A stretch of DNA of 64,000 nt from Arcticibacter pallidicorallinus (lineage in GTDB: Bacteria; Bacteroidota; Bacteroidia; Sphingobacteriales; Sphingobacteriaceae). The position numbers and the translations under genes were made by a program. Shown here piece after piece: positions 59,001 to 64,000 of the stretch. Numbering within the stretch: position 1 is the stretch's first letter; each line of letters begins with the position of its first letter. Under the pieces are notes generated by a model, which searched no databases, had not been told where the DNA came from, and saw only the letters and a list, made by a program, of their open reading frames with translations. Location of the stretch: assembly GCF_003002875.1 (NCBI RefSeq), contig NZ_PVTH01000001.1, forward strand, positions 1 to 64,000. Reading direction: 5' to 3'.

Positions 59001-60365
59001 TACGAAACTGAGGAGGGACCTGTTGAAGTCGTTCTGGGTCGTTCTGGCGAGTTCCGTATCATCGAGCCGGGAACCGGCAGAATGATCATGTCAAATAATA
59101 TACCTTATGGTGCTTATTTGTACGTGAAAGAAGGACAGAAACTGGTTAAGGGTGACAGAATTTGTAGCTGGGATCCATATAACGCGGTGATCATTTCTGA
59201 GTATACTGGTAGGGTTACTTTTGAAGCGGTTATTGAGGGTGTTACCTTCCGTGAAGAGTCTGATGAGCAGACTGGCCACAGAGAAAAGGTAATTATTGAT
59301 ACGCGTGATAAGACAAAGAATCCGGTTATTCAGATTGCTGATGGCCAGGGACAGATTGTTAAGGGCTATAACATTCCGGTAGGTGCTCACATTGCGGTTG
59401 ATGAAGGTGCTAAGATTAAGATGGGTGAGGTTATTGCTAAGATTCCTCGTTCAACCGGAAAAACAAGGGATATTACGGGTGGTCTTCCACGTGTAACGGA
59501 GCTTTTTGAAGCACGTAATCCTTCTAACCCGGCAGTAGTAACGGAGATCGACGGTGTAGTAACCCTGGGTGGTGTTAAGCGTGGTAACAGAGAGATTTCT
59601 ATCGAGTCTAAAGATGGACAGCTTAAGAAATACCTTGTTCCGTTGTCTAAACACATCCTTGTACAGGATAATGACTTTGTGAAGGCTGGTATGCCGCTTT
59701 CTGATGGGTCTATTTCGCCTGCTGATATTCTATCTATCAAGGGTCCGGCTGCGGTTCAGGAATATCTTGTTAATGGTATTCAGGAAGTTTACCGTCTGCA
59801 GGGTGTGAAGATTAACGATAAGCATTTCGAGGTGATTGTTCACCAGATGATGCAGAAAGTTCAGATTGAGGATCCGGGTGATACTCGTTTCCTTGAGAGG
59901 GATGCTGTTGATCGTTGGGATTTTATGCTGGAGAACGATGATATCTACGACAAGAAGGTTGTTACAGACCCGGGAGATTCTTCAAATCTTAAAGCCGGAC
60001 AGATCATTTCTGTGCGTAAATTGAGAGATGAGAACTCTGTGTTGAAGCGTAAAGATCTTAAATTGGTAGAAGCTCGTGATGCTATTGCGGCAACCTCCAG
60101 TCCGGTTCTTCAGGGTATCACCCGTGCGTCATTGGGTACTAAGTCGTTTATCTCTGCAGCTTCCTTCCAGGAAACTACAAAGGTTTTGAACGAGGCGGCT
60201 ATAAGTGGTAAACGTGACAACCTGTTAGGTCTTAAAGAAAATGTAATTGTTGGTCACTTGATTCCGTCTGGTACGGGCTTACGTAGCTACGAGCGTATAA
60301 TCGTTGGTTCTCAGGAAGAATACGATAAGCTTATGGCTTCAAAGCTTGAAGAGACAGAAGCTTAG
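56079..60365 (+). CDS. rpoC: RNA polymerase beta' subunit
   Basis: This 1428-residue subunit has the N-terminal zinc site ([10 protein letters not shown] then CDRCGVEVT). The catalytic metal-binding loop is [12 protein letters not shown], and the second zinc site is built around CGTLRG and [14 protein letters not shown]. The bridge-helix region is complete. The length is typical for Bacteroidota. It is the last gene of the superoperon before a strong terminator. Confidence 0.98.
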   Translation: MSYKKDNKIKSNFTSITISLASPESILERSSGEVLKPETINYRTYKPERDGLFCERIFGPVKDYECHCGKYKRIRYKGIVCDRCGVEVTEKKVRRERMGHINLVVPVAHIWYFRSLPNKIGYLLGLPTKKLDLIIYYERYVVIQPGVKEADGINKMDFLTEEEYLDILDTLPKENQYLDDKDPQKFVAKMGAEALEELLKRLDLDQQSYDLRHQAANETSQQRKNEALKRLHVVESFRGARKNIENRPEWMIVKIVPVIPPELRPLVPLEGGRFATSDLNDLYRRVIIRNNRLKRLIEIKAPEVILRNEKRMLQEAVDSLFDNSRKVNAVKTEGNRALKSLSDILKGKQGRFRQNLLGKRVDYSARSVIVVGPSLKLHECGLPKDMAAELFKPFIIRKMIERGVVKTVKSAKKIVDRKDPIVWDILENVLKGHPVLLNRAPTLHRLGIQSFQPKLIEGKAIQLHPLVCTAFNADFDGDQMAVHLPLGHAAILEAQILMLASHNILNPANGTPITVPSQDMVLGLYYITKGRKTDEGRVVKGQGQTFYSAEEVIIAYNERKIDLHAFIKIKAKTKEKDGTIVSKIIDTTVGRVLFNQMVPEEVGFINQLLTKKSLRDIIGEVVKVTGMARAAQFLDDIKELGFQMAFHGGLSFNLLDINIPDSKVTLIEQATKEVDEVMNNYNMGFITNNERYNQIIDIWTRINNRLTSNVMDILSNDNQGFNSVYMMLDSGARGSKEQIRQLAGMRGLMAKPQKSGSGGEIIENPILSNFKEGLSVLEYFISTHGARKGLADTALKTADAGYLTRRLHDVAQDMIVGETDCGTLRGIYTTALKDNEDVVEPLYDRILGRTSLHDVYDPISGELLVSANQDITEEVAETIESSPLEGIEIRSVLTCESKRGVCGLCYGRNLASGKRVQAGEAVGVIAAQSIGEPGTQLTLRTFHVGGTASNIAAESQIVAKFEGVIEFENIRTVPYETEEGPVEVVLGRSGEFRIIEPGTGRMIMSNNIPYGAYLYVKEGQKLVKGDRICSWDPYNAVIISEYTGRVTFEAVIEGVTFREESDEQTGHREKVIIDTRDKTKNPVIQIADGQGQIVKGYNIPVGAHIAVDEGAKIKMGEVIAKIPRSTGKTRDITGGLPRVTELFEARNPSNPAVVTEIDGVVTLGGVKRGNREISIESKDGQLKKYLVPLSKHILVQDNDFVKAGMPLSDGSISPADILSIKGPAAVQEYLVNGIQEVYRLQGVKINDKHFEVIVHQMMQKVQIEDPGDTRFLERDAVDRWDFMLENDDIYDKKVVTDPGDSSNLKAGQIISVRKLRDENSVLKRKDLKLVEARDAIAATSSPVLQGITRASLGTKSFISAASFQETTKVLNEAAISGKRDNLLGLKENVIVGHLIPSGTGLRSYERIIVGSQEEYDKLMASKLEETEA

Positions 60366-60390
60366 ACTTCGACAATTAAATAATATTTGC

Positions 60391-60421
60391 AAGTCCCCCT
60401 ATTTTAGGGGGACTTTTTTAT
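60391..60421 (+). terminator. Terminator after rpoC
   Basis: A perfect 10-bp stem (AAGTCCCCCT / AGGGGGACTT) with a 5-nt loop is followed by TTTTTATTTTT. Confidence 0.95.
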
Positions 60422-60430
60422 TTTTACACC

Positions 60431-60742
60431 ATGGAAGAACAGAACAGAAACAACGAGTTAAATATAGAGCTCTCTGAGGAGGTCGCTGAAGGTATTTATT
60501 CCAATCTGGCTATCATCACGCACTCCAGTTCTGAGTTTGTGCTCGATTTCATACGTGTGATGCCAGGGGTACCAAAGGCAAGAGTGAAGTCGAGAATTAT
60601 TCTTACTCCTGAGCATGCCAAGCGTTTATTAGGTGCTCTTGCGGATAATGTAGAGAAGTTTGAGGAGCAGAATGGGAGAATTAAGATCCAGGAAGAGGCG
60701 GCGTTACCTTTGACTTTCGGAGGGCCCACAGCGCAAGCGTAA
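60431..60742 (+). CDS. DUF3467 family protein
   Basis: This 103-residue protein matches DUF3467, with IYSNLAIITHSSSEFVLDFI near 22-41 and RIILTPEHAKRLLGAL near 55-70. The family is small, cytoplasmic and of unknown function. It lies directly behind the rpoC terminator, whose AT-rich tail may carry its promoter, and converges with miaA. Confidence 0.88.
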   Translation: MEEQNRNNELNIELSEEVAEGIYSNLAIITHSSSEFVLDFIRVMPGVPKARVKSRIILTPEHAKRLLGALADNVEKFEEQNGRIKIQEEAALPLTFGGPTAQA

Positions 60743-60818
60743 ACATTCTGAAGCACTTGTGTTGGTTTTCGTGGGTGTATGACCCTTGAGGAAGCTAATT
60801 GCTGTTTAAACGATAGTT

Positions 60819-61736
60819 CTACCTGTTATCGTCCAGCCTGCTTTCCACAAATTCAAGGATAGATGAGTAATCTTGAGGGTCGAACCAAGCGATCTCGGGG
60901 TCTTTACGAAACCAGGTTAGTTGACGTTTAGCGAACCTTCTCGTGTTTTGTTTGATACGTTCTACAGCCCCGTCGAGACTCGATTTACCGTCGAGATAGT
61001 CAAATAATTCGGAATAACCTACGGTATTCAGCGCGTTCAGATTTCTGTATGGGAGAAGCTGTTCGACCTCTTTGAGTAACCCATGCTCCATCATTATATC
61101 AACGCGCCTATTTATACGTTCATAAAGCTGGAGACGGTCTATATTCAGTCCTATTTTTATCGATCGAAAGGGCCGGCTTTTGCAGATCCCCGTGTCCCTG
61201 AAGGAAGAATAAGGCCTCCCGGTTGTTAACGATACCTCCAAAGCTCTAATGATGCGCTGAGGATTCTCCAAATCGACCTGTGTAGCATAGGTCGGATCAA
61301 GGGTTTGTAGTTGTGATTGCAGGGGTTTAATCCCTTCAGTAGCATAAACTTTATTTAGATCCGCACGTACGGTGGGATCTGTTTCGGGAAACAGGTCAAA
61401 TCCTTCGGTGACAGCCTTAATAAAGAGGCCAGAGCCTCCCACCATTACGGCGACAGGATGAGACTCGAAAATTCCGTTTATTGTGGCTAAGGCCTCCGTT
61501 TCAAACTTCCCGGCGGAGTAGGTGTCCTGAATGGAAATAGAATCAACAAAGTGGTGAGGTACAATAGCAATTTCCGATTTCGTAGGCTTTGCCGTACCAA
61601 TGCTCATCTCTTTATAAAACTGCCTTGAATCGGCGGATACAATTTCAGTACCGTAATTCAAGGCAATTTTTATGGCAAGGTCTGTCTTGCCTATAGCTGT
61701 AGGGCCGGTAACGACGATCAGCGACTTAGAACTCAT
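60819..61736 (-). CDS. miaA: tRNA dimethylallyltransferase
   Basis: This enzyme adds a dimethylallyl group to A37 of tRNAs reading UNN codons. The P-loop is GPTAIGKTDLA near 11-21, followed by SADSRQFYKEMSIGTAKP and GGSGLFIKAV. The length of 305 residues is normal. It lies 15 nt downstream of the pRiA4b-like gene on the same strand. Confidence 0.96.
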   Translation of the reverse strand: MSSKSLIVVTGPTAIGKTDLAIKIALNYGTEIVSADSRQFYKEMSIGTAKPTKSEIAIVPHHFVDSISIQDTYSAGKFETEALATINGIFESHPVAVMVGGSGLFIKAVTEGFDLFPETDPTVRADLNKVYATEGIKPLQSQLQTLDPTYATQVDLENPQRIIRALEVSLTTGRPYSSFRDTGICKSRPFRSIKIGLNIDRLQLYERINRRVDIMMEHGLLKEVEQLLPYRNLNALNTVGYSELFDYLDGKSSLDGAVERIKQNTRRFAKRQLTWFRKDPEIAWFDPQDYSSILEFVESRLDDNR

Positions 61737-61751
61737 ATTTTAAAAAGGCGA

Positions 61752-62402
61752 TTAATAATCATCTTTGCTATTTGAATCGAAATCGTCAGCTTCATAGTTG
61801 TCGCTATCTGAGAATTCGTCCATAAATTCGTCTTTTTCCTCCTCTTCTTGTCCCACCGTTCCACTCAACTCATCAACCGAATCAACAGTATCCATATCTT
61901 CTGTCTCTTCTTCGTTGATTCCGTATTCTGTCTCGTTCAGGAAATCAAAGTCTTCATCGTCTTCGCCATCAACCGGGGGAACAGGAATGGATCCAGGCAT
62001 CTTTGGCGCTTCTCCAACGCTGCGTGAGAGGTGGGGATATTGTTTTCCTGCGTCCTCGTCCAGAATCTTAACCAATTCGACGTGAAAATCATAGGGACGT
62101 TCAAAATTATATGTGTAATAGAACTTCTGGTGAGGATCATCAATGAAGCGGCTTAACTTCGTGTTGCCCATTAAAGCGACGCCTCTTTCTATTTTCCTTT
62201 GGTTGGGTAAGTATGCTATCTCATCGCTTTTGATCCAGTAGTCGTTGCAGACAAAAAAGGACGACGACGTATCTGGTTTGTAACCGGTGCTTTTGTGTAT
62301 AGCGAGATGTAAGTCTTCAAATGTTTGAGTGGATTTGATATCAATTTCCCTGACAACATCATCGTAATCTTCAAAAGTTACCTTGAATCTGTAAATAGCC
62401 AT
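61752..62402 (-). CDS. pRiA4b ORF-3-like (IS1096 passenger TnpR-like) protein with acidic tail
   Basis: This 216-residue protein has an N-terminal domain (about 1-140) resembling the plasmid pRiA4b ORF-3 family: MAIYRFKVTFEDYDDVVREI, SFFVCNDYWIKSDEI and YNFERPYDFHVELV. The last 70 residues are extremely rich in Asp and Glu and probably disordered. The family has unknown function, and some members ride on transposons. Here it sits between cca and miaA with no transposase nearby, so it appears to be a resident gene. The context suggests, weakly, a link to tRNA metabolism. Confidence 0.78.
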   Translation of the reverse strand: MAIYRFKVTFEDYDDVVREIDIKSTQTFEDLHLAIHKSTGYKPDTSSSFFVCNDYWIKSDEIAYLPNQRKIERGVALMGNTKLSRFIDDPHQKFYYTYNFERPYDFHVELVKILDEDAGKQYPHLSRSVGEAPKMPGSIPVPPVDGEDDEDFDFLNETEYGINEEETEDMDTVDSVDELSGTVGQEEEEKDEFMDEFSDSDNYEADDFDSNSKDDY

Positions 62403-62479
62403 GACAAGTTTTGTGTTATATGCGTGTTAGAAATTGGCGTAACATTAACGCCGCCTTCTTCAATATGTTTCAAATTATT

Positions 62480-63892
62480 TTAATTACTACTTTGTATGGG
62501 TTGCAATCCCAATTCCTTTCCCCGGGCAACCATATAAGCAAGGCCTTCTTCGCGCGAGTTCCTTATTTCCCCTTCCAGGATGGCCTCCCGTATCTGGTTT
62601 TTTATTATGCCTACTTCACGACCGGCTTTTATACCAAAGGTTTCCATGATATCGAGGCCAGTGACAGGGGGTTGCCAGTTCCTGATCTGGTCGCGTTCCT
62701 CCACGTCCTTGAGCTTTTGTCTGACCAGCTCGAAGTTATTCCGGTATTTCTTCTTTTTATATTCGTTTTTAGTGGTGACGTCTGCATGGCAAAGCAACAT
62801 AAGCGCTTCGACATCTTCTCCGGCGTCGAACAATAGGCGTCTGACAGCTGAATCTGTAACAATATCCTGTGCGATGACAATTGGCCTCAAGTGAAGTTGT
62901 ACGAGCTTCTGTACAAATTTCATTTTTTCATTGAGTGGAAGCTTAAGCTGCGCAAATATCTTGGGAACCATTCTGGCTCCGCGATCTTCATGACCATGGA
63001 ACGTCCATCCGTGGTTCGCATCAAAGCGCTTTGTCGCCGGTTTGGCAATATCGTGAAGAATAGCGGCCCAGCGTAACCAAAGGTCATCACTGGTTTCGCA
63101 AATATTATCCAGGACTTCAAGAGTATGGTAGAAATTGTCTTTATGGCCTTTTCCATTTATATATTCGACGCCGAATAGTTCAGCCATTTGTGGAAAGATG
63201 AGCTGGAGTAATCCGGTATCAAACAGGTAATTGAAGCCTATGGAAGGCTTGGCAGACAAAATGATTTTGTTTAGCTCGTCCGTAATACGTTCCTTCGAAA
63301 CGATGCTGATACGCTCCTTAGAGGTCTTAATAGCCTCAATGGCGCGTTCTTCAATGGTAAATCCAAGCTGGGAAGCAAAGCGAACAGCTCGCATCATCCG
63401 CAGGGGATCGTCTGAAAACGTGTCCATCGGGTCTAACGGAGTGCGAATTATCTTGTCGTTGAGATCGGTAATGCCGTAGAACGGATCCACGAGCTCTCCG
63501 TAAGTTTCGGTATTGAGAGAAATAGCCATTGCGTTAATGCTGAAATCTCTGCGTTGCTGATCGTCTTCAAGGGTGCCATTCTCTACGATAGGCTTTCTGG
63601 AGTCAGATCGGTAAGATTCTTTGCGAGCTCCTACAAACTCCACCTCAAGGTCCTTATAGCGGAGCATCGCAGTTCCGAAGCTTTTAAATATGGAAACATT
63701 TGTCTTAAGTTCCGCAGCAGCTTTCTCTGCAAATTGGATTCCGTTTCCTATAACGAGTATATCGATATCTTTGGAAGCGCGCTTTAAAAAAATATCGCGT
63801 ACGAATCCACCTATTACGTAAGCATCCACGCCACATTCGTCGGCAAGACGACTGAGTTTCTTAAATAAAGGATTGTTCAGGTGTTGTTTCAT
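62480..63892 (-). CDS. cca: CCA tRNA nucleotidyltransferase with HD domain
   Basis: The N-terminal nucleotidyltransferase domain has GGFVRDIFLKR followed by the metal ligands Asp42 and Asp44 in KDIDILV. RRDFSINAMA and the RNA-binding region follow. An HD phosphohydrolase domain with ILHDIAKP is near residues 285-295. The length is 470 residues. The enzyme adds or repairs the 3' CCA of tRNAs; three tRNAs in this window lack an encoded CCA. A poly(A) polymerase activity cannot be excluded, since the families are close. Confidence 0.92.
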   Translation of the reverse strand: MKQHLNNPLFKKLSRLADECGVDAYVIGGFVRDIFLKRASKDIDILVIGNGIQFAEKAAAELKTNVSIFKSFGTAMLRYKDLEVEFVGARKESYRSDSRKPIVENGTLEDDQQRRDFSINAMAISLNTETYGELVDPFYGITDLNDKIIRTPLDPMDTFSDDPLRMMRAVRFASQLGFTIEERAIEAIKTSKERISIVSKERITDELNKIILSAKPSIGFNYLFDTGLLQLIFPQMAELFGVEYINGKGHKDNFYHTLEVLDNICETSDDLWLRWAAILHDIAKPATKRFDANHGWTFHGHEDRGARMVPKIFAQLKLPLNEKMKFVQKLVQLHLRPIVIAQDIVTDSAVRRLLFDAGEDVEALMLLCHADVTTKNEYKKKKYRNNFELVRQKLKDVEERDQIRNWQPPVTGLDIMETFGIKAGREVGIIKNQIREAILEGEIRNSREEGLAYMVARGKELGLQPIQSSN

Positions 63893-63945
63893 AAAAACAA
63901 GTTAGCCTTAACCTCTTCTGTGAAAAGGAGCACTTACAAGGATTG

Positions 63946-63953
63946 CAAAAATA
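63946..63953 (-). promoter_or_regulatory. -7 promoter element of cca
   Basis: Read on the minus strand, TATTTTTG matches TAnnTTTG exactly and lies 53 nt before the cca start. The -33 region is not a good match. The remaining bases to 64000 show no gene. Confidence 0.5.
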
Positions 63954-64000
63954 GTTTAATTTGAGTATTTAAGATTGTCTAATTTTAATTAGCCGTTCAG

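Overview
This window is chromosomal DNA from a member of the Bacteroidota, most likely family Sphingobacteriaceae (Pedobacter-like). The evidence is the repeated Bacteroidota promoter form (TTTG, about 19 nt, TAnnTTTG), the scarcity of Shine-Dalgarno sequences, ECF sigma/anti-sigma gene sets, a HemC-HemD fusion, an isolated atpD-atpC pair, a DUF6266-like gene, and typical Bacteroidota protein sequences. No prophage, insertion sequence or CRISPR array was seen. The genus assignment is inference from protein resemblance.

Layout. 1-87: tail of a 5S rRNA and its terminator. 424-6140: acyl-ACP desaturase, then a minus-strand triad (ATP-grasp, alpha-E, transglutaminase-like) and a class III aminotransferase. 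6208-8781 (minus): ECF sigma factor, a membrane protein with three 32-residue repeats, a small periplasmic protein and an alpha/beta hydrolase. 9018-17926 (plus): heme operon hemA-hemCD-hemB-hemL, histidine kinase, response regulator, TPR protein, hemE, hemJ. 17953-21269: outer-membrane-type proteins and a second ECF sigma/anti-sigma set. 21382-22371: ABC ATPase. 22437-35584 (minus): the complete branched-chain amino acid cluster, transcribed ilvD-ilvB-ilvN-ilvC-leuA-leuC-leuD-cimA-leuB, followed by ilvA with its own promoter.

36367-37341 holds a plus-strand DUF6266-like gene in an accessory-looking interval. Then come atpD-atpC (minus), a small membrane protein, a peroxiredoxin, floA, tRNA-Arg, adk, obgE, a helix-hairpin-helix protein and apt. 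A 655-nt interval at 44754-45408 contains a candidate minus-strand small RNA behind a perfect palindromic operator. 45409-46908: rpsU-xer-hpf. 47162-60365: the translation/transcription superoperon, with tRNA-Thr, Tyr, Gly, Thr, then tuf, tRNA-Trp, secE, nusG, rplK, rplA, rplJ, rplL, rpoB and rpoC. The right end has a DUF3467 gene and minus-strand miaA, a pRiA4b-ORF3-like gene and a CCA-adding enzyme.

Functionally the window is mostly core metabolism and information processing. The heme operon makes coproporphyrin precursors from glutamyl-tRNA and includes a two-component system. The ilv/leu cluster has two separate entries to 2-oxobutyrate (IlvA and a CimA-like enzyme) that share LeuBCD. The most interesting non-core items are the small-RNA candidate with its operator, the triple-repeat anti-sigma candidate, the ATP-grasp/alpha-E/transglutaminase triad and the DUF6266-like gene.
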